The notes under the pieces are model-generated. The model was not told the origin of the DNA, ran no database searches, and saw nothing but the letters and a program-made list of their open reading frames with translations. The position numbers and the translations under genes were made by a program. Of a stretch of DNA of 64,000 nucleotides, positions 33,259 to 45,166 are shown piece after piece. Every line of letters begins with the position of its first letter. The stretch's first letter is position 1. Source of the DNA: Euphorbia lathyris (Eukaryota; Streptophyta; Magnoliopsida; Malpighiales; Euphorbiaceae). The stretch spans positions 13,740,501 through 13,804,500 of the forward strand of contig NC_088916.1 of NCBI RefSeq assembly GCF_963576675.1, read 5' to 3'.

Positions 33259-33562
33259 ATTCAAGAATTACAGTCATTTAATATCATATTTACTATGAAC
33301 CAATATTTTTTAATTCAAAACCATCATTTCTGAAACTTTCTCTCTAAACATTAACTTTGTCCTCTTCGAATAATACATAAATGATCTCAAAACTAAAAGT
33401 TTAAAAATTAAAATTGCTTAAAATATTATTAAATTTTTCAAAAATTTCATTTTCAGATCGTTAACGGCCAAATTTGACAATGTGAAGTAAAAAATCATCA
33501 ATTTAGAAGAATACCTACAAGTATTGTCTTTATTTTGATAAAAAAAATATCACAGTCTTTCA

Positions 33563-33816
33563 CAGGGCCGACCCTGGGCATAGGCCCGGGGTGCGGCCGT
33601 CCAGGGCCCAAGGCTAAAAGGGACCCAAAAATTTTAATTTTATTGAATATATACTTTTTTTTTTGTTATAAATTTAATTATAATACCCATTAGGTCTAAA
33701 AATTGATCAAATAATATGATATTTTAGGTCTAAAATTGGTCCAAATTTCTATTTTTAGATTTTTTAGTATATTTTTTTTTTATTAAGGGTCCTCTAAAAT
33801 GTCAGGACCGGTACTG
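33563..33816. mobile_element. hAT-type MITE
   Basis: 254 bp. Imperfect terminal inverted repeats CAGGGCCGACCCTG and CAGTACCGGTCCTG (complement of the right end). The exact 8-bp duplication is GTCTTTCA (33555-33562, 33817-33824). An 8-bp duplication with CAGGG-type ends is diagnostic for the hAT superfamily. It has no ORF. Confidence 0.92.
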
Positions 33817-34015
33817 GTCTTTCATCTACACAACTAGATGATTTTCTTTTAAATTAACCTTTTGTTATTATTTAAAGCAAAGGAATAAAAAGCAAAGTAG
33901 GAAAATAAAAATGAATGGAGAATTGACCATTTTTGTGTTTTCTGAAACCAAACTCTTAAATTAATTCAATCAGACCCACACCAAGCCATCTTAATGTCTT
34001 TGCCAGCTAAGGTTT

Positions 34016-35575
34016 GGGAAAATTATAAAAGTAGGTCAAATGGGAGATCCATTTACATATTTAACCCATTTACTCAACCTATTACATATCTAGACTCATT
34101 TTGTGTGACTTTCCAAAAATACCCCCAATATTTACGCGCGGCTCGCCCCATCCCGTCTAACTTCGCATATTCCATACTATGCGAAGTCTGCGAAGTAAAT
34201 GTTTGGGTTTGCTTGATGAATTTAGTTCGCATATGCGAAGCCTGGATGTGTTTTAAAGCTAATTCGCGAAGTGGTATATAACAAAAAAGGGCAAACAACA
34301 ACGGATTCTAACATTAAAATCATAACATTATCAAAATTTACAACAAAATTGCCACAATAACAACATTCAAATCATAACATTATCAAAATTTACAACAAGA
34401 TTGCCACAATGAACTCTACTAACATTATTAAAATTTACAACAAGATTGCCACAATAACGACATTCAAATCATAACATTATCAAAATCTACTAACAAGATT
34501 GGCACCATGGGATGGACGTGTCCCATGGTGCACCCCAAGATTGACACAACCTCTCCTAACGAATCATTTCAGGAGTGAATGTGTCAATCTTGGGGAAGTT
34601 CATCCCTATACAGGAAGGAAAATCATCTTCCCTGTAGCTCAGTACGACACCTTCTAGAAAGGGATGTTACGTATTCAACCATCTACAGAAAAAATTAACC
34701 GTGTTAGTTATGAAAAAGGACGATTTTGGATTCGCGAAATGAAAATTAGCGAAGCATGCGAATGTAAATGTGCAGGGGAAGAGGTGATTTTACTTCGCAT
34801 AACGATTTTTTCGCGAAGTCTGCGAGGTCTGAAATGTGACTATCTACGTCGCATAACGATTTTTTCGCGAAGTCTGCGAGGTCTGAAACGTAAGGATCTA
34901 TTCGCAGACTTCGCGAACTAATAGATTCCCGAGGTAGATCCATACGTTTCAGACTCTTTCTCTTCGCAGAACGTCGCGAAATCATCAATACACGAAGTAG
35001 ATCATCACTTTCCAGGCTCGTTCTCTTCACAAAGCTTAGCGAAACCATCGATTGTGAAGTGAATTCATGATAAAACGCAGAAAAAAAACAGATACTTACA
35101 TTTTTCGCCCCTTTCACCCCCAAAAGCGACAATAACAATATGATAACATGGGAAGAACGAAGGAAATAACGTAGAAAACCTATTTTTTTGATGGTAACAA
35201 GAAGAAAGAAACCAAGCAACGAACATGAAGATGAAAACCCATGGCTTCGTTTTCTAGGGTTCGGAAGTTGCAGAATCAAGAGATGAAAAGAGGAAAATGA
35301 GAAATTCATTGTGATTTTGACGAAATGGTGCAGATTTCGTGCAATTTAAAGGAAGAAAGGAAGAGCAAAAGTCTTGAAATCATTAATGCATAAGCAACTT
35401 TTTGCATAACCAAGGAGATAGGGGGGAGCGGTGATTCGCGGAGATAGGGGGAAAGTGGGAAGGTCAGGGGTATTTTGGAAAGTCACACAAAATGAGTCTA
35501 GATATGTAATAGGTTGAGTAAATAGATTAAATATGTAAATGGCCTTCCCATTTGACCTAGTTTTGTAATTTTCCC
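34016..35575. mobile_element. MULE-like element, ~1.56 kb, same family as 24726
   Basis: Arms 'gggaaaattataaaagtagg' and 'acctagttttgtaattttccc' pair over about 110 bp. The interior shares 'gcaaacaacaacggattcta' with the 24726 element. It contains a 50-60 bp tandem repeat (34319-34500), two strong hairpins (34501-34597) and 'tcgcgaagtctgcgaggtct' repeats (34810-34890). Target duplication is unclear (CTAAGGTTT against TTTAAGTTT). A minus-strand 187-codon frame at 35309-34746 resembles no family and includes the repeats; it is not called as a gene. Confidence 0.82.
34319..34500. repeat. Tandem repeat inside the MULE
   Basis: About four copies of 'cattatcaaaatttacaaca' followed by 'gattgccacaataacaac', unit near 50-60 bp with indels. 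Confidence 0.75.
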
Positions 35576-35584
35576 TTTTAAGTT

Positions 35585-36419
35585 TAAAATAAACACAGCA
35601 AGTTTTAAAACTGAACTTTCAGTTCCATTAAAATAAAAAGACTTTCAGATGTGGGGTCTACTATTGCTTTTCTTTGAGAAAAGAAATACAGTCAACCCCC
35701 ATCATTTCTCTCCACTTTTGTAAATGTCTCCATGAAATTCAAATTTGGCCCTAAGTTTGGTTTTTTATATAGAATAAAAATATTTTAATATTTAAAATAA
35801 TATAATTTTACTTATAATATTAATAAATTTCGTAGTTGAATATTTTTTTTAATAGAAATATATTAATATATTAATAGAATTTAATAGAATAGAATTTCTA
35901 TTTTTATTTTAATAAAAAAAATAGAAATAGAATTTTTTTTTTTGAACTCAAAATAGAAATAGAATTAACTATCAATTTCAAACATTATCAATATCATTTT
36001 TGGGTTTAAATTTTGTTACCTTCATTGTATACATGCTTATCTGTAACAAATAATAAATATATGTACAAATATGAAAAAAAAATTAAAAGATATATAGATT
36101 ATATATTGCATTCTGTACATATTTGAAGAAAAAAATCGAGATATTTCATCGAATTTGAAAATATTTCAAAATCCATTTTTTAAACCAGCTAATGTGAAAC
36201 TTATGTATAGAGAAACAAAATAATTACTACTATTATTATATATAATTTCAGATTTCGTTAATTGTTTTATTATTATTTAAAAACGTATATTCAAACTCAA
36301 AGTCTTGCAATATGTAAATAGGATAAGCAATTTATTAGAGTATAATCAATATATACTCACAATTTGTTAATTAAAAGGGTTAGTGAGTGATAAAGAGGTG
36401 TTAATTAAAGTTGTGACTT
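35585..36419. other. AT-rich intergenic sequence
   Basis: Low-complexity A/T near 35790-35965. The region near 36000-36190 ('tctgtaacaaataataaatatatg') resembles the interior of the 23829 MULE family in decayed form. No gene is seen. Confidence 0.45.
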
Positions 36420-36429
36420 TTGCTATTCT

Positions 36430-36990
36430 GAGTACATTATGAGTTGTTTCTTAGTGCTTAAATCTTTCTGTGAGGAGTTGCAGTCGATTATTGTGGGTTA
36501 CTAGTGGGGTGATGGGAAGGACAAGCGAAATATTCATTGGGTGAGTTGTAATAAGCTTTATGTTCAAAAGGTTTGTGGTGGGTTGGGTTCATAACTCGAA
36601 ATGATAAGGTTGATGTGATGATGAGTGGGGTTTCCCCATTAGGGATATGCTGGTCGGTTATACATGCAAAGCTGCTAGTTATTCTGAATTGTATTATGTT
36701 TTCCAGGGAATGCTGGTTCAGTCGGACAATGGTGGTTTCAGACTGTAAGACTATTATTAAAGCTATAATGGAAGCTAGAGATGTGAACTATACTGATATT
36801 ATTGTCAAAGTTATTCGTGAGTGACTATTTCTTTTTTGACTTCGAGTTTTATCTATGCAGATAGAGTCCGTAATATTGATGCACATGAGCTTGCCAAATG
36901 GAGTGTTAACCACTCTTCTCCTCAAATTCTTATTGAAGATTTCCTTCTTTTCTTTCATCTTGCATTGCCAAAGACTCGATATTTAATACA
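36430..36990 (+). pseudogene. LINE fragment: RT tail joined to RNase H
   Basis: Plus-strand translation gives MSCFLVLKSFCEELQSIIVG, then NIHWVSCNKLYVQKVCGGLG, which is the conserved region after RT in plant L1-type LINEs. It is followed by VVSDCKTIIKAIMEARDVNY and DRVRNIDAHELAKWSV of the C-terminal RNase H. Stops (TAG near 36502, TAA near 36591, TGA near 36617) and a frame change break it. The part between RT tail and RNase H is missing. Confidence 0.75.
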
Positions 36991-37668
36991 AAAAAAAAAA
37001 TACTATACTCATAATCATTCAATATAGATGATATATTAGTGATACATCATTATTATAGGATACATCATTTTTCGATATATTTTAATCGAGAGGCTCTACA
37101 TCTCCAATGAGTGTATAACACCAGATCTCTTAAAAATATGTTGGTTGCACGAATTATTTGCAAGTATGAATGAGATGAGATAAGGAATGTGTTTCATTAT
37201 GTGCGAGTGAGAGATGTTGGAATTATAGTCAGGTTAGATTTGGCATCCACCCATAACTGAAACAAATTGGGTAAGAATCTCTCAGTAATTAGGTTAAGAC
37301 CGAATTACAGATTGGGTAAGATATAAGATATTTTTGTAAAGACTAAAATATCCCTTACCTAACCTAATCCCTAGAACAATCCTCTCATCCACAAAGATAA
37401 AGGATTTGTGATTCTAATCCTACTAATGAGTATTGATTATTATTTATTAGGAAATCCAACATTATCTTAAGGATTAGGTTTAGCAATTTATAAATAGAAT
37501 CTATAGTGACTTCAATATTTTAGAGGCCCTAGACTGCTAGCTTTTACATTGTTTTTTTATAAATTAAAATTTAATTAATTGTTAATTGAACCAAAAAAAA
37601 TAAAATAAAGATCAAACCTTAGAGACAATTTACAGAGAACGAAACAGTTAGCAACTATAATATCGTTA
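36991..37668. other. Intergenic, no gene seen
   Basis: Contains no recognisable gene. The stretch 37215-37330 ('ggattagg', 'gaccgaattacagattggg') may be old repeat sequence. Confidence 0.4.
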
Positions 37669-38040
37669 GAGTAAAGTACAAAAAAGACTATGTAGTTTGA
37701 TCTTTTTACAAGCACATACTTGTGGTTTCAAAACTTCCAAACACGAGTCTGTGGTTTTTGGGGTATGAAAAGTCAGACATTCCGTCAGACATTGTTATTG
37801 TGGCTATTTACCTCAAAGGAAAGCAATTTGTAGAAATTAAAAGGTCTAACTTTAGAAATCACCCCATATACAAGGTCTGATTTTACAAATTAACTAAACC
37901 ACAAGTATTTTTTGACTGAAAATTGACTAACAAATTCTTTAACGACAAACTACACAAACTAGAAATCCCTATTTGCAAGTTTTTAAACTACGGACTGTGT
38001 TTGCAAATTAGGTAAACTAGAAGTTTTTTTGTACTTTCCC
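37669..38040. mobile_element. Short TIR element
   Basis: Arms 'gagtaaagtacaaaaaagac' and 'gtttttttgtactttccc' pair, and the internal words 'acttgtggttt' and 'aaactaca' recur on both sides. Flanking nonamers ATATCGTTA and TCATTGTTA match at only 6 of 9 positions. Confidence 0.6.
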
Positions 38041-39289
38041 TCATTGTTAATAGAAAATTTGTGAAATAAATTTTGTAGCCTCTTATTGTGCTATTGTTGT
38101 TGAGAAACATTAATTGAAATAAAGGGACAATACGTGCTATTATTATCGCTTTTCGATTTCATTTAGTTGATTACATTCTTATTTTCTAGATATGATTCCT
38201 AGTAAATTCAGATAGGTGTTCAAAATTATTTATAAACATAATTTTTTAACCATTGAGATTTTAATATATAACTGAAATTTATTTTAAATTGGAGGTCCTA
38301 GGAGCCACCTAGACTGACACCCCTTGGAGTTGACTGTGAATAGAATCTCAACTCAATTCCTCACACCACACATACCATAACTCAATAGTTTTTAATAGTT
38401 TTTAATTTGTAGATTTATCGCATTTTCTTCTGAAATTGTTTGGCTTAGGAATTTTGTAAGCGTCGGTAATACAAGATTGCGATATGATTTCTTCCCATGC
38501 ATAACTTTTGACTATAGATTAATCTAATGATTAGCTAAAAAACATAGAATAATTAATCAAATAATTCTTAAAATTAGGTTATATATAAAAATTGGGTCAA
38601 GGTAATCATTTGTCGAATGGATGTTTTATGGGGGTGTTAAAATGTTACATCTTAGGAAGTGAAAGCAACGACAAGTAGATATTCAAACTTAAAAAGACTA
38701 TAATAATAATGAAAATGCTTATGACTTTGCAATAATGTCCAAAACATGTTTTTGTTAGATTCTTGGCTACTTCTTTTTCTAATTTACCAATTATATTTTA
38801 ATAAGTAATAAATAATGAATTCTATATCATTTTTTTACATATATTATACAACTTTGTCAGAAAATAAAGTTATGGTGTGATTTTTTTATTTTAATGTTTA
38901 CCATGTATGTAAAAATATTTTCATGTGTAATATTTTCCTATAAAAAATATATAAGCAATTATATCATCAAATCCATACAAAGATGGATTGTCTTTCAATA
39001 CACCTAAAAAATTGATATCAGCAAACTGTTTAATGCTTTATCAGTGATGATATTAAAATATAGTATAATCACTAGAATGCGGAATAAAGTGGAAATCGTT
39101 GTGTACCTTAGAACATCTATAATGGTTGGTAACAATCGTTGTGAATTATGTAGGTTAAGTAACAAGGAAAGATTAATGTTTTAAATTTTTTTGGGGTGAA
39201 AAAAATATATTAACTAATAATAGGTATTGAAACTGTAATTTGACAGGTCTGAAATTATAATTTTAATTCCACTTTTACCGTAAAAGAGA
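38041..39289. other. Intergenic, no gene seen
   Basis: AT-rich sequence without a recognisable gene or complete element. Confidence 0.45.
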
Positions 39290-39393
39290 CAGCTTTCTAC
39301 ACTATGTGAAGGAGCTTCACTTGCTGTTTCTGGCGCGTGTAATACACGCGCCAGACACAGCCAATGAGGCTCCTTCGTGTGTGTAAAAAGCTG
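39290..39393. repeat. Near-perfect 104-bp hairpin (MITE or miRNA-like)
   Basis: The arms CAGCTTTCTACAC...GGAGC and GCTCCTTC...GTGTAAAAAGCTG pair around a GC-rich core TGGCGCGTGT-AAT-ACACGCGCCA with a 3-nt loop (39341-39343). The structure is symmetrical about its centre. It could be a fold-back MITE remnant or a hairpin RNA precursor. Confidence 0.8.
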
Positions 39394-40129
39394 CAATAAA
39401 AAAGGAAAAATTTTATTAAGATGAAAGAGAAAGACTTGTTACTTAATTATGTAACTTAATTTTGTTACAACGTCTCTAGTGGTTCATTACAACTATACCT
39501 ATGCAAGGAACAATCAAGTTAGACCCATTAGAAATGGTCTTATCCTCTTTGAAATGGCTATTTCTAAAGATAATAGAAATACCTTATATTTGGGTAGGTT
39601 TCTACATAGCAATGCTTGATTGGTCTATATGTTATACATTTTTGCACCTGTTTCCCTTTTTCGTAAATTACAGAACGGTTTGGTGATTAGGAGCATATAT
39701 TTCAGATTCGTCCTTATGATTGAGACACGTGTCCTTAGCAATTATGTCTTTTGATTAAAGATCTCTTATTGGTACATGTATCATTCCACTTTTAACTGCT
39801 CTTTTACGATGTGATATCAATATGTATGATCGTGTAATCTGAATTATAATAAATGTGAGAATCAAATGATTGCGTTAAAACTTAAAGGATGAAAAATACT
39901 TTAAATTCATGATTATTCTTGGTAGTAATAATAAGTAATTGAAACACAAAAAGGATGAAATCTTGGATTTTTAATTATGATTGAAAAGCTAAACTTAGAG
40001 ACTTGAATTAACTAAATCATACTAAAACAATGTAGAAATTGAAGTAAAAGTTAAGCTAATATAGAGCTAAAATGTTAAAAAAAAAAATTGGATTCTTGAC
40101 TTTGAATATTAGTAAGGAGGTTTTCTACT
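39394..40129. other. Intergenic, no gene seen
   Basis: AT-rich, no recognisable gene. The right end adjoins a LINE fragment. Confidence 0.4.
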
Positions 40130-41935
40130 CTTCAAAGTAGCAATCACGATCTTAGCATTAGAATCGATACAAACATCTGGATAACCGTGATTGCGTGCTA
40201 AATTCACCGTCTCAAGAATAGTTTGAAGTTTTGTTGCCTCAACTGAAGGACTGGAATAAATAAGGATACATTTCGTGACTTAGACACTACCTAGACTGTT
40301 CCGATCAAAGGCTTCCAAAAATTAAGGCTAGGTAACCAATTATCGGACCAAATATTCACTATCATATCATATCCTATACGCCTGAAAGGTCGTCCCTCAC
40401 TACTTTCCTTGCTTCAAGAACACCCCTCTAAAAGTAGTTAGGATTAGTCATTGCGTGAGCTTCCATAAAAGTGGAGTTTTGAAAATATTTTGCACAAAGG
40501 ACTCTGGAGCATAAGGATACTTGATTTTTTTTTATGAGACGCCAACACTGCTTTGCAAAAAGAGCAATGTTAAAACTTTAAATCGATCTAAAACCAATTT
40601 CTCCCTCTCTTTTAGATTTACACAAAGCATCTAAAGATAACCAATACAAAGGGTTTTTAGAATCTGAGCCATCCCACCAATATTTGTTGATCAGACCCTA
40701 AATTTCCATACAAAAGGATTCAGGAAGGAGAAAAAAAGACATAACGGACTGAGGTATTGCCTGAGCAGCTGATTTAATCAAAATTATTAACCCCCAACTG
40801 ATTTCTGTTGGATTTTTTCTATAGTATCAACAAAAACCTTCTTTCTCGACTTCCCCACCATGGTCGGCAGCCTTAAGTATTTATGAAATTCTCATGTCTC
40901 ATGAACATGTAAGATAGTGGTAATCTGTATTCATTTGTTATGTGGAACCCCGCCGCTGAAAAATGTGCCAGACTTCTCAAAATTGATCATCTAGCCTGAT
41001 GCTCGTCCATAATTGTGTAAGATGTTTTGAATGATATTAATCTCAGTTATAACAGCCCTCCCAAACATAAGAGAATCGTCTGCAAAAAAAAAAAGTGAGA
41101 AATATTAGGGCAATTTCTGATAATTTTAATACCATGGAACATATTATCTCTCTCTCAGCTTTCCCGATGTCTGCATATAACATTTCAACACATACAAGAA
41201 ATAATTATGGGGAAATAGGATCACCTAGATGAGTTACCAGGAAAGACATAGAGATAGTAGAAATGCACATCATCAGCAAATTTGGATGGAACGAGCATTT
41301 GATTAAACATGCGGTGAAGAAAATTCCACTCAATCATATCATATGCCTTACTCATATCTAGCTTGAGTGTAAAATTAGCCTTATTGATCGTAATCCTAGT
41401 GACAAATGCCTAGGGACAAATGTGGCCGAGTTTCATAAATCATACTATGTAAGACTTCTATTAGACGATTAGATAAAGTTGTAGATATTATCTCATAAAG
41501 GGCATTGCACAGTGCAATTGGCCTTTAGCTCTTTCATAGTAGTTGTGTTTTTTTCCCTTGGTGATCAAACATATATAAGTATGGTTTAAGTTTTCCTCAT
41601 GATTGAAGATTTAAAAAAATCAAGTACTAACGAAACAATACCTTCACCAATAATGTTCCAATAATTTTGGTAGAAAAAGGAAGACATACTGCCAGGCCTA
41701 GGGGCCGTAGCGGGATTAATCTGATGAAGAGCAGCTGTAATTTCCTTTAGTGAGAAAGGTTCAATGAGAAAGCTTTGTCCATCCATGTCAAGAGAAATAT
41801 CAACTATTGCCACAAAATCTGCAAGACCATCTGAATCTGAGGACTTGAACAAATCTCCAAAATAATTCTCATATTTATAAAACTCAGAGAATAATTGATA
41901 AAAAAAAAGTGGCATAATATAGAGAGTGTACATGT
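40130..41935 (-). pseudogene. Degraded LINE, RT and RNase H remnants
   Basis: The minus strand from 41933 gives NYFGDLFKSSDSDGL, FSLKEITAALHQINPATAP and FFYQNYWNIIGEGIVSLVLD, the N-terminal RT region of plant LINEs. Near 41390-41320 it gives FTLKLDMSKAYDMIEW (RT motif with catalytic Asp). Near 40250-40140 it gives EATKLQTILETVNLARNHGY and PDVCIDSNAKIVIATLKS of the RNase H. Many frameshifts and stops separate these pieces. No poly(A) tail or target duplication was identified. Confidence 0.7.
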
Positions 41936-42180
41936 GAGTTTCTAGATCTTTGTAATTATCATTGTATCTTTAAAGATTGGGTTAAGAGGATTTTTCTTAT
42001 TCCAATTCTAATCTTGTGTTAGCCTTTTAATATGATTTTGTATTCTCAGTGTATTCATGTAAAAATAGATTTACAAGCATAACCTAATACACAATTGTAA
42101 AAAATGTATTTAGTAATATAAATCCTAGTTCTTCAATTATATAACATGGTATCATATGTAAGTCCTTCCTCCTCTCTCCC
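41936..42180. other. Spacer, no gene seen
   Basis: Short AT-rich stretch between the LINE and MULE transposase remnants. Confidence 0.4.
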
Positions 42181-42189
42181 GTCTTATTT

Positions 42190-43400
42190 TGTTGGCCCGA
42201 CAAGCATCCCGGTAGCGTTGGCTTCATCCCCTAATGTTGCATAAATCTCCCATCAACACCAACTTTCATCTTTCCTATTACTCTTGTTGTTCCGATGGGT
42301 TCAATTGGCCCATCCACGATGACATATGCCTTTCATTCCCTTCCTATTTCACTTTCATGGATGACCACTACTTACTCTTCCTTTTCCATTTCATGGATAA
42401 CAATGTCCTCTGGTCAATATACTCCATCCTCGACATCAAACAAGTACTATATTGGCAACTCGTTTCCTCGCTTGCCTGTGATGTGGTAATATTTGACCAT
42501 ATCTTCCATTCTTCGAAGTCTGAACATATCAGAATTTTGTATCACCATACCTCTAGCTCGTTATTTTCATGTCTCATCATTCTTACATCTAACTTCAAAC
42601 AAAGAGTTGTTATTGTACACTCTCGATTCAAACTTGTTCTTAACTGCATATTTTCCAAATGCATCTTATAATTCTCGTTTGTTTGAGAATATATCATGCA
42701 CCTTTAAATCGACCATCCCTTTTGATGCACTAGAATCAATAGGAATCGTAGGTGCATTATGGACCTCTGACAGCCATCGAAATGGATCAGTTCTCCTTCT
42801 TCTTCTTTCATCATCATGTGTCTTATATATACTTAATGAGACATGGTTAGCTTGTGTATTTATTTCGGTAGCACCTTCGCGACAAGGTTGTTTACGTCGG
42901 ATAGGTTGTCCATCATCATCATCATCATTGGGGTTATAAGGACTCTAAATATCTTCTTCATAAACCGTTTCTTCGGGACCAAAAAATGGTTTCGAGCTTA
43001 TATCATCTAAATCGGGATTGGATGTGAGGTTGAAATCCGTGACCTTTTCTTTGCTTGGTCGATGAGTATCAACTTTAACGGTGGGATCATAACTTGTTTG
43101 AACAACATTCTCCTTCTTCATAATTTACAATAGTTGTGCATTTATTATTCGCGATTCAAAAGTAACATATACTGGGATCACATCGCTTGAATTCATTCGG
43201 AAATAAGCATCGCTATAATAAAAAATAGGATCTACTGTTTCAAGAACTTTGTTTGGACCATACGTTGTTTGCATGACCATACATAGGCCAAATGTTGTTG
43301 AATCAACACGTGTAGAAGTGCTGACTCTCTCTTGTAAAATCTCGAAGTTGATGTTTGTTAAAAGGCGAAGTAATTTCGATTCACCACCCAAGTATATCAT
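42190..43400 (-). pseudogene. Mutator-like (MuDR) transposase, N-terminal fragment
   Basis: The ATG at 43400 begins MIYLGGESKLLRLL, with YGPNKVLETVDPIFYYSDA as in plant MuDR-type proteins. Further along, near 42690-42590, the minus strand encodes DLKVHDIFSNKREL, DAFGKYAVKNKFESRVY and LFEVRCKNDE, the MuDR N-terminal DNA-binding domain pattern. Stops break the frame (e.g. TAA near 43125, TAG near 42940, TAA near 42668). The DDE catalytic domain and the SWIM zinc finger are not seen. Similar terminal sequence at 44015-44085 suggests it belongs to a larger autonomous-type MULE. Confidence 0.72.
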
Positions 43401-44090
43401 GGCTTTTCCTTTTGTTTTTCATTGACTGTTCAACGCGATCACACACAAAATATGATCGGTTGACATACTGCTACTATTAAAAAACAAACACATTTTCAAA
43501 ACAATATTAAAGAAAACATTCAAAAGTAATTTGTAGTTCAAACAACTGTGAAACAGGACAGAAAACTGCGAAATAAATGTGTTTCGCTACCCATCGCAGT
43601 TAATGTAAATGTGAAGTCAATTTGTTTCACAATTCTTCGCAGTTTAGTTAACTGCAAACCCTATTCTCATTAACACTATAACTAATTGTGGATCACAGTT
43701 TATAATTTTGCAAAGCAAATTGCTTCTTATTTTATGCTTATGTGGAGCAAAACTATAAAATGCGAACCCATCAGATTGGATAAAAACTCCAAATTTCAAC
43801 CTCCAAGGTACAAACTAACTTATAATACACAGAACTAAACTATATAAAATAATTTATATATGTAAAATCAACAAAAATATTTACATAAAGAGCTTTGATC
43901 TTGAAATGATGTATGAAATTGAGTTGGATTGCTCAGGATGAGAAGTGAAGAGTAATGTTCCGCAAAAATAATTAAGTGATAATATATATACACTATAAAA
44001 GTTCACTGTCAAAATATCTAATTTAATAAGGGATAGTCTAATGGATCTAAATATGCAAATGGCATCTTAATTGGGCCAATTTATTAATTT
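43401..44090. other. Probable MULE flank, 5' of transposase fragment
   Basis: Non-coding. Near 44020-44085 'ctaatggatctaaatatgca' followed by 'aatggcatctt' resembles the right terminal repeat of the 24726/34016 elements, so this may be the end of the MULE that encoded the transposase fragment. A left partner was not found. Confidence 0.4.
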
Positions 44091-44099
44091 ACTCATAAC

Positions 44100-45166
44100 C
44101 AATGTTTTGAAAACCGGACCAGATCGGCCGGTCAAACCGGTCGAACCGCGAACCAGTCAAGTGTCTGGTCCGGTTTTAACTATACAGGTTCAACTATATC
44201 AGACCGCATCAAACTGGGATTGAACTGAGAACCAGTGTTGAACCAGTGAACCGGATTGACCCTAGTTTTTTGCCATTTTTGAAAAAAAAATATTGAATTA
44301 AGGAAAAAACTAAAAAATTAGACAGAGAATAACCTCTTTAATAATTAATGTTAATTAATTTAATTTTAATATTAAGTATTGTGTTAAACTATGGGTTTGA
44401 TTTTAGATGTGTGAATTTTTAATTAATGTGTTAAATTAAGGATTGGCTACTAATGTGTGAATTTTTATATTTTCTGTATGAAGTTTTAATTTTTAATTAA
44501 TATGTTAAGAATTGTTTATTATATGTATGAAATTTTTAATTTTATGTTTAATGAAACATGATTTTATTTTGGCAAAAATCATATTTAAGCCCCTGAACTT
44601 TACCTGTTTTAAGGATCAAGCCCCTGATCAATTATTTTTCCACATTGAACCCCTGAACATTGATTTTGTTATGGTTTTGGCCCTTATTTCACTTTTTTGT
44701 CGAGTGTAGGAGATGAGAAAATCTATTTGGCGATTTTAATGTTGAAAATCACAAAATGGGAGAGAAGAAAATCGAGTTTGGAAGCAATATACTGAAAATT
44801 AATTACTATAATTTCGTTTTAATTTTTAATTTTTATCTCTCCTAGTCAATGAATTATTTTTTTTATTTGTCCATGTCAGCAAGCCGAATCGCCCTAACGA
44901 TGTATCCAGTCCAAACTGGATAGAAAAGTTAAATAAGGGCCAAATCCATAACAAAATCAATGATCAGGGACTCAATGTGGAAAAATAATTGATCAAGGGC
45001 TTGATCCTTAAAACAGGTAAAATTCAGGGGCTTAAATATGCTTTTTACCTTTTATTTTATATATATATTTTTTTTTTTTATTCGGTTTAACCATTCCGGT
45101 TGAATCTATTGAACTTTAAACCAGTTATCTCACTGGTTCAACATCTGATCTGGTTTTTAAAACATT
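44100..45166. mobile_element. Outer MULE-like element, 'aatgttttgaaaaccgg' ends
   Basis: Arms CAATGTTTTGAAAACCGGAC and its diverged complement pair, with GGTTCAA/ACCGG words recurring. The exact 9-bp duplication is ACTCATAAC (44091-44099, 45167-45175). A second element is inserted at 44571-45049. Confidence 0.9.
44571..45049. mobile_element. Nested MULE-like element, GGCAAAAA ends
   Basis: 479 bp, a close relative of 31234-31714 through its whole length. The exact 9-bp duplication is TTTTATTTT (44562-44570, 45050-45058). Confidence 0.93.

Larger units (their letters stand above)
33036..33858. mobile_element. Old MULE-like element carrying a SINE and a hAT insertion
   Basis: Ends 'gagttaattcctaaagaaac' and, beyond the hAT insert, 'ttcttttaaattaac' are complementary. 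The interior ('aacgacttcaaa', 'atcatatttactatgaacca') matches the element at 56068-56555. Possible imperfect flanks are CTTTTTTA and CTTTTGTTA. A SINE-like piece and a hAT MITE interrupt it. Confidence 0.65.

Noticed and set aside
34746..35309. 187-residue minus-strand ORF as a gene
   Set aside because: It runs through the repeat and hairpin-rich interior of a MULE, encodes a repeated segment created by DNA repeats, and matches no family I know.
42234..42939. Plus-strand ORFs over 42.2-42.9 kb
   Set aside because: They are shadows of the minus-strand MuDR-type transposase fragment.
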